From: an uncultured Clostridia bacterium
GTDB taxonomy: Bacteria > Bacillota > Clostridia > Christensenellales > UBA1242
Assembly (NCBI GenBank): GCA_944381255.1
Contig: CALWKL010000099.1
Span: 1-5,203, forward strand
DNA: 5,203 bases
Direction: 5' to 3'
The notes below the pieces were generated by a model, which was given only the letters and a program-made list of their open reading frames with translations, did no database searches and had not been told where the DNA came from. Shown piece after piece: positions 1-5,203 of this stretch (position 1 is the stretch's first letter; every line of letters starts with the position of its first letter). The position numbers and the translations under genes were made by a program.

Positions 1-189
1 TGTAAAGGTACTATCTAGAGGTTGCTCTAATAAAATATCAGCTTGCACTCCATTTTGTGCCAAAATTTCACGCATTGCTAGGCATGAGCCCAAGGCATCA
101 TAATCTGGATTTTGATGGCCAGATATAGCCACACGTTTTGCTTTAGAACATATCGAAATTACATTTTTTGCAAAGGCATTACTCTTCAT
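1..189 (-). CDS. nrnA: NrnA-like DHH-family phosphoesterase (oligoribonuclease / pAp phosphatase), N-terminal part only
   Basis: The first 63 codons of a gene that runs off the low-coordinate edge; it was read directly from the minus strand. Residues 22-35 (ISGHQNPDYDALGS) are DHH motif I, H-x-N-P-D-x-D-A-L-G-S, with metal-ligand candidates His25, Asp29 and Asp31. In the family, NrnA degrades 2-5 nt RNAs and dephosphorylates pAp in the cytoplasm using Mn2+. The start is ATG at 189-187, preceded by GAGGAG (197-202) at a 7-nt spacing, inside the end of rbfA. It overlaps rbfA by 11 bp, which suggests translational coupling. A DHH protein directly after rbfA is the standard Bacillota order, usually followed by truB. 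The later DHH motif and the DHHA1 substrate-binding domain lie outside the window, so the NrnA assignment rests on motif I plus context; another DHH phosphoesterase is possible but less likely. Confidence 0.88.
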   Translation of the reverse strand, partial: MKSNAFAKNVISICSKAKRVAISGHQNPDYDALGSCLAMREILAQNGVQADILLEQPLDSTFT

Positions 190-553
190 CTATCTTCTCC
201 TCTTTAGGAATATTCAAAGAATCTAAAAGTTTGCCCATTTTTTCATCAATCTCAAAACTATTATCCAACTTAAAATGTAGCAAAGGTACTATACGCATTT
301 CTACACGGCTAGACAATAATTTCCTGATATAGCGCGCACTGTGTTGCAAGGTATTAAAACTCCTCTCCGCTTTAACCTTATCCTGCTCATATATACTTAC
401 AGAAATAAAGCAATGACTCAAGTCGTTGGTAGTTTTGACCTCGGTAACACTGATTATTCCAGATAGTCTAGGGTCGCGGATTTCATTTGCTAAAATATCA
501 GAAATAGCTTTTTTAATTTCGCTATTTATACGGTTTAAACGATTTTCCTGCAT
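179..553 (-). CDS. rbfA: 30S ribosome-binding factor RbfA
   Basis: 124 aa, normal for the family (about 115-135). RbfA is a one-domain KH-like protein that binds the 30S subunit near the 5' end of 16S rRNA and helps late maturation, notably in the cold. Family landmarks are visible: RLNRINSEIKKAIS (5-18), the acidic-Asp-Pro-Arg element EIRDPRL (24-30), the strand ISVTEVKTTNDL (34-45), and MRIVPLLHFKLDNS (86-99), matching the usual LRxxPELxFxxDxS. The ATG at 553 has AAGGAG (563-568) 9 nt upstream, overlapping the infB stop; the gap to infB is 13 bp. Oddity: the helix-kink-helix AxG motif of RbfA (AxGfIR) reads S72-A73-R74-YIR, so the expected glycine is Arg74 (codon CGC). The last 11 residues (PKEEKIDEE and its approach) are acidic and probably disordered. 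Its stop lies inside the next gene. Confidence 0.95.
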   Translation of the reverse strand: MQENRLNRINSEIKKAISDILANEIRDPRLSGIISVTEVKTTNDLSHCFISVSIYEQDKVKAERSFNTLQHSARYIRKLLSSRVEMRIVPLLHFKLDNSFEIDEKMGKLLDSLNIPKEEKIDEE

Positions 554-566
554 AAATATTCGCTCC

Positions 567-2999
567 TTAGTCTCTCTTGACTTCTACCATAACATATGCT
601 TCGACTACATCTTGAAGCATAATGTCGTTATGACCTTCGAGTTTCATACCACAGTCCATACCAGCCATAACTTCCTTTACATCTTCTTTGTTACGTTGCA
701 AAGTAGTAATAGTAGTATCTACCAATTGTTTACCTTCACGGAATAGTCGAATACGGGCATTTTTTGTAATTTTACCATCTTTTACGATACAACCAGCGAC
801 AGTACCAATTCGACTAATCTTGAATGTACGAATAACTTCACCATGACCGATAACTTTTTCCTCAAATACTGGGGCTCTCATACCCTTTATTGTAGTTGAG
901 ACAAAGTCTGATATTTGATAAATTACTTTGCTCATAAAAATCTTGACATTGCTATGTTCTGCCAAAACGCTAGCCTTAGCATCAGCCTTAGTATTAAAGC
1001 CAATAATGACAGCATTTGAATTCTTAGCCAGCACAACATCATTTTCATTTATGGCACCCACACCACCATGGATACATTCTACACGCACTTCTTCATTGTT
1101 TATAGAATTAAGAATTGGCACAATCGCCTCAAAAGAACCTTGTACATCTGTCTTGACAATAAGGTTAAGCACTTTTTTCTCACTGTCTGCAGACTTAGCC
1201 AAAAATTCCTCCATTGAGAAAACATTTTTAGCATTTATCTTATCTTGTTGAATCTTTCTCTTGCGCTCAGCCAGTACATCTTTACTTAATTTTGCATCTA
1301 CGGCATATAGCTGATCACCAGCATTTGGTACACCATCAAGTCCTAATACAGATACAGGAGTACTTGGCTCGGCACGCTTAATATTCTTACCATAGTCATC
1401 TATAAGGGCACGCACTTTACCAATATGAACACCAGAAATTATAGTGTCTCCAACTTTTAGAGTACCGTTTAGAATAATAGCAGTAGCGATAGGTCCCTTG
1501 CCTTTATCTAGTTTTGCTTCTATTACCATACCTAAGGCATGCTTATTAGGATTAGCTTTTAGATCACTCATATCAGCAACCAAAAGCACCATCTCTAGTA
1601 ACTTATCAATACCTTGACCAGTAAGGGCTGATATCGGTACAAAAATTGTATCTCCACCCCACTCTTCAGGCACAACATCGACTTCGGATAATTGTTGCTT
1701 TACTCGTTCTAGGTTAAACTCTGCCTTGTCCATCTTATTGACAGCCACTATCATAGGAATCTTAGCTTGTTTAATATGCTGTACAGCTTCTAGAGTCTGA
1801 GGCTTCACTCCATCATCACCGGCTACCACAAGGATAGCAATATCGGTAACACTTGCGCCACGTGCACGCATAGCGCTAAAAGCCTCATGACCTGGAGTAT
1901 CAATGAAGGTAATTAATCTACCCATAGTCTTAATCTGGTATGCTGCTATGTGCTGAGTAATACCGCCTGCTTCTTGACTCTGGATATGGGTTTTACGGAT
2001 AAAATCTAGCAAACTTGTCTTACCATGGTCTACGTGTCCAAGTACGGTAACTATTGGAGGACGAGCCACAGCATTTGCCTCATCTATTTCGTCAGTAGCG
2101 CTAGCAAATTCTTCTGCAAGTTGCTCTTCATAACTTTTTTCTAATTTTTGCTCTAGCACAACACCCAGTTCGCTACATACAAGTTCTGCTGTTGTAAAAT
2201 CAATAGATGAGTTTACATTTGACATCATACCTAATACCATAAGTTGCTTCAATATATCAGCCACAGTTCTACCAGTCTTTTCTGACAATTGCTTTACAGT
2301 AATAGTTTCTGTTGTAATAACAGCGTGGTCAATTGGAGCAGCGACCACTACAGGTTCACTCTTTTTCTTCTTTGATTTGTGATTAATCCTAATACGCTCT
2401 TCGATATCTGACTCTTCTTTCATACCTCTACGCATAAGGCTACGCTTTTGGCTACGACCAAAATCATCAAAAGAGTTCTTGTGCTGTTTGTTATCCTTGC
2501 GTCTATCAAATGAGCGCTTGCTATTATTCTGCAAATCATTTAAGTTGACAAGAGGCTCATTACTTTCCTCTCTACGGCGCTTATTAGGAGCACTGCCAGC
2601 TTGCTTTTGCGATGAATCACGATTGTTCGCAAAATCTTTCTTAGGTGCAAAACCCTGCTTTGATTTTTGAGCATCTGGACGAGGTCGCGAAGCTGTGTTT
2701 AAATTCTTATTGAATTGCCTTGTTTGATTAGTATTAGCCTTATCAGTATTCCTTTTGTCGCCCTCGATTTCGCGGTCCTTAGCCACATTTTGTACAGATT
2801 TTCGTGCAGTAGCCACATTGTTAGCATCATCGAATTCGCGTATCTTACCTCTAATTTTGTTGTTAATTTGCTCCAATTCAACACGCAACATATCCAATTC
2901 TTTACTCATTTTGACAAGAGCGACATTATTAATTTCTGAAATATGTCTCATATTGTCAAAGCTAACTTGTTTTTTTGTATTTTGAGTTTGATTAGTCAA
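567..2999 (-). CDS. infB: Translation initiation factor IF-2
   Basis: 810 aa, longer than short Bacillota forms of about 700-750 aa because of the N-terminal linker. IF2 is the GTPase that brings fMet-tRNA to the 30S subunit and promotes 50S joining. Order: divergent helical N-terminus (about 17-57, heptad-like, possible coiled coil); low-complexity Asn/Gln/Lys/Arg/Ser linker (about 60-215); IF2-N domain (about 232-285); G domain (about 315-475) with G1 GHVDHGKT (321-328), ITQH of switch I (347-350), G3 DTPGH (367-371), G4 NKMD (421-424) and G5 SAL (457-459); then beta-barrel domain II, domain III and the C-terminal fMet-tRNA-binding domain (about 710-810). All GTPase residues are intact; the usual IGAY after ITQH is IAAY here. 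The start is TTG at 2999-2997 with AAGGAG 7 nt upstream. An ATG at codon 17 is in frame, but I see no comparable site attached to it. It lies 4 bp after ylxQ and 13 bp before rbfA. Confidence 0.97.
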   Translation of the reverse strand: MTNQTQNTKKQVSFDNMRHISEINNVALVKMSKELDMLRVELEQINNKIRGKIREFDDANNVATARKSVQNVAKDREIEGDKRNTDKANTNQTRQFNKNLNTASRPRPDAQKSKQGFAPKKDFANNRDSSQKQAGSAPNKRRREESNEPLVNLNDLQNNSKRSFDRRKDNKQHKNSFDDFGRSQKRSLMRRGMKEESDIEERIRINHKSKKKKSEPVVVAAPIDHAVITTETITVKQLSEKTGRTVADILKQLMVLGMMSNVNSSIDFTTAELVCSELGVVLEQKLEKSYEEQLAEEFASATDEIDEANAVARPPIVTVLGHVDHGKTSLLDFIRKTHIQSQEAGGITQHIAAYQIKTMGRLITFIDTPGHEAFSAMRARGASVTDIAILVVAGDDGVKPQTLEAVQHIKQAKIPMIVAVNKMDKAEFNLERVKQQLSEVDVVPEEWGGDTIFVPISALTGQGIDKLLEMVLLVADMSDLKANPNKHALGMVIEAKLDKGKGPIATAIILNGTLKVGDTIISGVHIGKVRALIDDYGKNIKRAEPSTPVSVLGLDGVPNAGDQLYAVDAKLSKDVLAERKRKIQQDKINAKNVFSMEEFLAKSADSEKKVLNLIVKTDVQGSFEAIVPILNSINNEEVRVECIHGGVGAINENDVVLAKNSNAVIIGFNTKADAKASVLAEHSNVKIFMSKVIYQISDFVSTTIKGMRAPVFEEKVIGHGEVIRTFKISRIGTVAGCIVKDGKITKNARIRLFREGKQLVDTTITTLQRNKEDVKEVMAGMDCGMKLEGHNDIMLQDVVEAYVMVEVKRD

Positions 3000-3003
3000 A
3001 TTA

Positions 3004-3312
3004 TTACTCCTTATTAAACAAACTATAAACCTTTTCTGCTAGTTCTCGATTGGTTATTCCTATGACTTTACAATTTTGAGTACCTAAATACTTATCCAAA
3101 CTGTCTGAGAACTTAATTAATTTTATGTTTTTATTTGCTATAAAATTGTATATTTTTTTATTTAAGTTTTGTGAGGCTTCATTTATACTCACTATTACTA
3201 AGTATGGTGCATTTCGAGCAGACAAAATATTATCTTGTCCAAACAGCACGGCTCCAGCCTTACGAGCAAGCCCTACATACTTTACCCAATCATCATTTTG
3301 AAACACTAGCAT
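3004..3312 (-). CDS. ylxQ: YlxQ, L7Ae/L30e-family putative RNA-binding protein
   Basis: 102 aa, a full-length single L7Ae/L30e domain. Residues 12-26 (KYVGLARKAGAVLFG) match the family opening LGLAxRAGKxxxG. LVIVSINEASQNLNKKI (38-54) corresponds to the strand and helix usually read as (V)ILAxDASxNTxKK, with the motif relaxed to EASQNL. CKVIGITNRELAEKVYSLF (81-99) is the C-terminal part. L7Ae relatives bind kink-turn RNA; the exact YlxQ target is not settled. Position between ylxR and infB is diagnostic. It overlaps the ylxR end by 20 bp. The start is ambiguous: ATG at 3312 is only 3 nt from GGAGG (3316-3320), whereas the in-frame GTG at 3306 sits 9 nt from it and would give 100 aa. The codons for about residues 43-65 are unusually AT-rich (Asn, Lys, Ile, Phe), suggesting weak constraint there. 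Confidence 0.9.
   Translation of the reverse strand: MLVFQNDDWVKYVGLARKAGAVLFGQDNILSARNAPYLVIVSINEASQNLNKKIYNFIANKNIKLIKFSDSLDKYLGTQNCKVIGITNRELAEKVYSLFNKE
3007..3012 (-). promoter_or_regulatory. Ribosome binding site fixing the TTG start of infB
   Basis: AAGGAG on the minus strand, lying in the last codons of ylxQ (its final GAG and stop follow at once) and 7 nt before TTG 2999-2997. This is the reason the non-ATG start is preferred over the ATG at codon 17. Placement inside the end of ylxQ suggests translational coupling. Confidence 0.8.
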
Positions 3313-3559
3313 TTGCCTCCAAATCTGTATAAAGGCTATCTTCTACCTTGTGTCGAAGTACTTTGTCAAGAATGTGCTTACGGTGTGCTTGACGAATGAC
3401 ATCGATATCATTTGATATCCAGTATCCTCTGCCGTCCATCTTTTTTGTCTTATCTATAATTATTCCTTGCGAAGTTACCACTATGCGTATCAAATCTGAT
3501 TTGGGCAACATTTTTCGCGTAACCACACACATTCTCAATGGTTCTTGATTCTTGGGCAT
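3293..3559 (-). CDS. ylxR: YlxR family RNA-binding protein (RnpM, RNase P modulator family)
   Basis: 88 aa from the chosen ATG, typical of the family (about 85-100). The signature is clear: PLRMCVVTRKMLPKSDLIRI (7-26) matches PxRxCVxxxxxxPKxELIRIV, followed by MDGRGYWIS (41-49), which matches the conserved GRGAY element. The C-terminal half is basic and helical. YlxR is a small nucleic-acid-binding protein encoded beside nusA; the Bacillus subtilis member has been reported to bind the RNA of RNase P and was renamed RnpM. The frame is open to a GTG at 3571 that overlaps the nusA stop, but that codon overlaps the ribosome binding site GAGGTG (3564-3569), which is correctly placed for ATG 3559, so I chose ATG. 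The gap to nusA is then 11 bp. The 3' end overlaps ylxQ. Confidence 0.93.
   Translation of the reverse strand: MPKNQEPLRMCVVTRKMLPKSDLIRIVVTSQGIIIDKTKKMDGRGYWISNDIDVIRQAHRKHILDKVLRHKVEDSLYTDLEANASVSK
3316..3320 (-). promoter_or_regulatory. Ribosome binding site of ylxQ, with two possible starts
   Basis: GGAGG on the minus strand within the coding sequence of ylxR. It is 3 nt from ATG 3312, which is short, and 9 nt from the in-frame GTG 3306, which is close to optimal. Codon identity favours ATG and spacing favours GTG; the sequence alone does not settle it. Confidence 0.6.
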
Positions 3560-3563
3560 AAAG

Positions 3564-3569
3564 CACCTC
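3564..3569 (-). promoter_or_regulatory. Ribosome binding site fixing the ATG start of ylxR
   Basis: GAGGTG on the minus strand, in the 11-bp gap after the nusA stop and 4 nt before ATG 3559 (6 nt counted from GAGG). It overlaps the upstream in-frame GTG at 3571, which argues against that codon as the start. Confidence 0.75.
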
Positions 3570-3570
3570 A

Positions 3571-4707
3571 CTAAATTTCTTCTATATCTTCAAAAAGATC
3601 TTCTTCAAAATTACCATCAATGTCTGACTTTACTTGTACAAGTTCTTTATCATTTTCTGCTTGCTTTACTTGAGATTCGCTAACTACATCAATACGCCAA
3701 CCAGTCAATCTTGCAGCGAGGCGAACATTCACACCATCTTTACCAATTGCCAAGCTTAACTGTCCATCTGGTATAGTAACCGTGCAAGACTTGTTCTCTT
3801 GGTTAATCTCGACACTCAAGACATCTGCAGGGCTCATAGCATTAGCAATAAACTCAAAAATATCGGTAGAGTATGGGATAACATCAATACGCTCCCCATG
3901 CAATTCATCAATGATAGCATTGATACGTGCGCCACGATTACCTACGCATGCGCCGACTACATCTACATTACGGTCTACTGCTTCAAAAGCAATCTTAGTC
4001 TTTACGCCAGGCTCACGCGCTAGCGCCTTGACTACAATAGTACCACTATTTAACTCAGGAACTTCAAGTTCAAACAATCTAATTACAAAACTAGGCAAAG
4101 TCCTGCTTACCTGTACAAAATGTCTACCATCTTTTTCAAAAGCACGTTTTACTACTACCTTGATGCGGTCACCAATGCTAATTTTCTCCCCTGGTATTAC
4201 ATCTTTTGGCCCCAAAAGACCCAAATTTTCAAATCCACTTAACTCAAGAATAAAGTCATCACCATCTTGGCTACGAACAATACCAGTAGTTAGAGACTCC
4301 TGTTTATTAGAAAGTCCTTCAGAAAAATTTTGTCTTTCAGCCTCACGCAACCTTTGCATTACGACTTGTCTAGCGGTCTGTGCTGCAATCCTACCAAAAT
4401 TTTTAGGGGTTACTTCCTCTCCAACTTGGTCTCCTACCTTGTAGGTAGATTTGATGGCCTTGGCATCTGCTAGACTTATCTCCTTATCGTGATCGGTAAC
4501 TTCATCTACCACAGTTTTGTAAGCATATACTTTGATAGTCCCTTTCTCTGGATTCAACTTTACTGTAGCACTCCTTGCCTCACCAAAATTCTTTTTATAA
4601 GCACTAGTAAGGGCGCTCTCCAGAGCGGATATAAAGTATGCTCTATCAATCTTCTTCTCTTGCTCTAGCTGGTCTAGTGCCAAAAAGAAATCTTTACTAC
4701 TAATCAT
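3571..4707 (-). CDS. nusA: Transcription termination/antitermination factor NusA
   Basis: 378 aa, the length of Bacillota NusA, which lacks the two C-terminal AR repeats of proteobacterial forms. NusA binds RNA polymerase and nascent RNA, lengthens hairpin pauses, promotes intrinsic termination and takes part in rRNA antitermination. Domains: RNAP-binding N-terminal domain (about 1-130, with the typical KNFGRIAAQTARQVVMQRLR at 102-121); S1 (about 137-202); KH1 (about 205-280) with GACVGNRGARI (252-262), loop GNRG; KH2 (about 285-345) with SLAIGKDGVNVRLAARLTGW (318-337), loop GKDG. The tail (about 350-378) is acidic and probably disordered. The ATG at 4707 has AAGGAG (4718-4723) 10 nt upstream. 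It is the first gene after the promoter; rimP, which normally precedes nusA, is absent here. The stop is TAG, 11 bp before ylxR. Confidence 0.97.
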   Translation of the reverse strand: MISSKDFFLALDQLEQEKKIDRAYFISALESALTSAYKKNFGEARSATVKLNPEKGTIKVYAYKTVVDEVTDHDKEISLADAKAIKSTYKVGDQVGEEVTPKNFGRIAAQTARQVVMQRLREAERQNFSEGLSNKQESLTTGIVRSQDGDDFILELSGFENLGLLGPKDVIPGEKISIGDRIKVVVKRAFEKDGRHFVQVSRTLPSFVIRLFELEVPELNSGTIVVKALAREPGVKTKIAFEAVDRNVDVVGACVGNRGARINAIIDELHGERIDVIPYSTDIFEFIANAMSPADVLSVEINQENKSCTVTIPDGQLSLAIGKDGVNVRLAARLTGWRIDVVSESQVKQAENDKELVQVKSDIDGNFEEDLFEDIEEI

Positions 4708-4748
4708 TTTATAGCAACTCCTTGTATTAAAAACAGTTAATTAAAAGT

Positions 4749-4773
4749 TATGAGTGGGACGACCCCACTCATA
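4749..4773 (-). promoter_or_regulatory. 5'-terminal stem-loop in the nusA operon leader
   Basis: Perfect 10-bp inverted repeat. On the minus strand the arms are TATGAGTGGG and CCCACTCATA around a 5-nt loop GTCGT. It begins about 3 nt after the predicted transcription start, so the mRNA would open with this hairpin. It does not cover the nusA ribosome binding site (4718-4723). The stem is followed by AC and then UUUU (4746-4743), a short weak U-tract, so it could also act as a pause site or weak terminator/attenuator. The GC pairs sit near the loop rather than at the stem base, unlike a strong intrinsic terminator. Possible roles are 5' protection from decay, NusA-sensitive pausing, or partial termination of read-through from the exonuclease gene. 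Confidence 0.75.
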
Positions 4774-4782
4774 GTTAAACTC

Positions 4783-4811
4783 ATTATAACATACCAAAAA
4801 GAAAATATCAA
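4783..4811 (-). promoter_or_regulatory. Sigma-A-type promoter of the nusA operon
   Basis: Reading the minus strand: -35 TTGATA (4811-4806), a 17-nt spacer, and -10 TATAAT (4788-4783) preceded by TGT, giving an extended -10 (TGnTATAAT). This is 5/6 plus 6/6 consensus at ideal spacing. Two A7 tracts (4840-4834 and 4832-4826) lie where the distal part of an UP element would be, overlapping the end of the exonuclease gene. The predicted start of transcription is an A near 4776, giving a leader of about 68 nt before nusA. The promoter lets nusA-infB-rbfA be expressed independently of the upstream exonuclease gene. No transcript data; the call rests on sequence match and position. Confidence 0.85.
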
Positions 4812-4838
4812 TATATTTGCACCAATTTTTTTATTTTT

Positions 4839-5203
4839 TTAAATAAGTTTTACAAAAACTTTTGCAGTAGCATACGCGTCTGCCAAAGCACGGTGAGCAT
4901 TATTTAGAGTAATATTGAGGGCTTTGACGACAGTACCAAGTTTATAATTACTGAGGCTAGGCACTTTGTCGCGAACTAGACGCAGAGTATCTATCTGTTC
5001 ATTGTCAAAAAGTAGCCTATTTTTCTTGCCATTAAAGTCTAAAAATTGGTAGTCAAAATCAATATTGTATGCGCTCAAGACCGAGCCAAAAGTAAACTTA
5101 TAGAAATCTGGTAACACTTGGTCAATTGTCGGAGCATCTGCCACCATACTATCATCAATATGCGTTAAATTTGTGATTTCTGCTGGTATCTCTATCATAG
5201 GAT
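4839..5203 (-). CDS. DEDDh 3'-5' exonuclease (DnaQ / PolC-exonuclease type), C-terminal part
   Basis: 120 codons plus stop are visible; the frame stays open to the high-coordinate edge, so the ATG at 5198 is almost surely internal. The residues there (Pro-Met-Ile-Glu-Ile-Pro, then EITNLTHIDDSMV) match the usual NPxxxIPxxITxLTGIxxxMV stretch in mid-domain. Counting from that Met: the ExoII region SAYNIDFDYQFL (42-53) has N45, F48 and the metal-ligand candidate D49; IDTLRLVRDKVP (69-80) is typical of PolC/DnaQ; ExoIII HRALADAYATAKVF (102-115) has H102 and D107 of the DEDDh type. ExoI (DxE) is off-window. Family role: removal of 3'-terminal nucleotides, as in replication proofreading. The protein ends 12 residues after D107, at the end of the fold. 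It may be a standalone epsilon-like exonuclease or a PolC-derived protein lacking the polymerase; the sequence cannot separate these. It lies 131 bp upstream of nusA. Confidence 0.88.
   Translation of the reverse strand, partial: PMIEIPAEITNLTHIDDSMVADAPTIDQVLPDFYKFTFGSVLSAYNIDFDYQFLDFNGKKNRLLFDNEQIDTLRLVRDKVPSLSNYKLGTVVKALNITLNNAHRALADAYATAKVFVKLI

Noticed and set aside
426..1251. Plus-strand frames of about 106 codons across rbfA/infB
   Set aside because: Antisense to conserved coding sequence, with hydrophobic, low-information translations; no support as genes.
2400..2820. Tandem DNA repeats in the IF2 linker
   Set aside because: The protein is compositionally biased, with recurring Arg-Arg, Asn-Asn and Phe-Asp pairs, but I find no repeated unit at the DNA level.
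2479..2985. Several plus-strand frames of 60-76 codons opposite the infB linker, and one minus-strand frame at 2699-2884
   Set aside because: They are by-products of the low-complexity linker and of the infB reading frame, with no family resemblance and no start signals.
3569..3571. GTG at 3571 as the start of ylxR (92 aa)
   Set aside because: It overlaps the ribosome binding site GAGGTG that is properly spaced for ATG 3559, and family members begin close to that ATG.
3782..4444. 220-codon open frame on the plus strand opposite nusA
   Set aside because: It lies wholly antisense to a clearly conserved nusA, its translation resembles no protein I know, and no convincing ribosome binding site was seen. 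It is a shadow frame.
4749..4780. Reading the hairpin as a strong intrinsic terminator of the exonuclease gene
   Set aside because: It lies downstream of the nusA promoter start, its stem base is AU-rich with GC pairs near the loop, and only four U follow. It would terminate the nusA transcript too. A weak attenuator or pause role remains possible.
5196..5198. ATG at 5198 as the start of the exonuclease gene
   Set aside because: The frame continues open upstream to the window edge with a conserved Pro just before it, and a start here would remove the ExoI strand with the catalytic DxE.

Overview
The window is a compact stretch of bacterial chromosome with every gene on the minus strand, so transcription runs from high to low coordinates. 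It carries the conserved transcription/translation operon nusA - ylxR - ylxQ - infB - rbfA - nrnA-like DHH phosphoesterase. The order ylxR-ylxQ-infB-rbfA-DHH, a NusA without the C-terminal AR repeats, strong AAGGAG-type ribosome binding sites and the AT-rich composition point to Bacillota (Firmicutes), most likely Clostridia or a relative. Genus cannot be named. TAA, TAG and TGA all act as stops and no reading frame needs TGA as sense, so the standard bacterial code fits.

Region by region, in transcription order: (a) 5203-4839 holds the C-terminal part of a DEDDh 3'-5' exonuclease of the DnaQ/PolC-exonuclease type, cut by the window edge. It ends right after the exonuclease fold. (b) 4838-4708 is a 131-bp non-coding gap. 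It contains a near-consensus sigma-A promoter (TTGATA-17-TATAAT with an extended -10) followed within a few bases by a perfect 10-bp hairpin at the predicted 5' end of the mRNA. (c) 4707-179 holds nusA, ylxR, ylxQ, infB and rbfA, packed with gaps of 4 to 13 bp or short overlaps. (d) 189-1 is the start of an NrnA-like gene overlapping the rbfA stop, cut by the window edge.

The operon links elongation and antitermination control (NusA), small RNA-binding proteins (YlxR, YlxQ), translation initiation (IF2), 30S maturation (RbfA) and disposal of nanoRNA (NrnA). The main departures from the usual plan are the absence of rimP between the promoter and nusA, an exonuclease that stops after its nuclease domain at the place where Bacillota usually carry full-length polC, a divergent IF2 N-terminus with a TTG start, and replacement of the RbfA AxG glycine by arginine. 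I see no mobile element, CRISPR array, tRNA or rRNA. Apart from these departures it is an ordinary housekeeping locus, and I found no convincing undescribed system.
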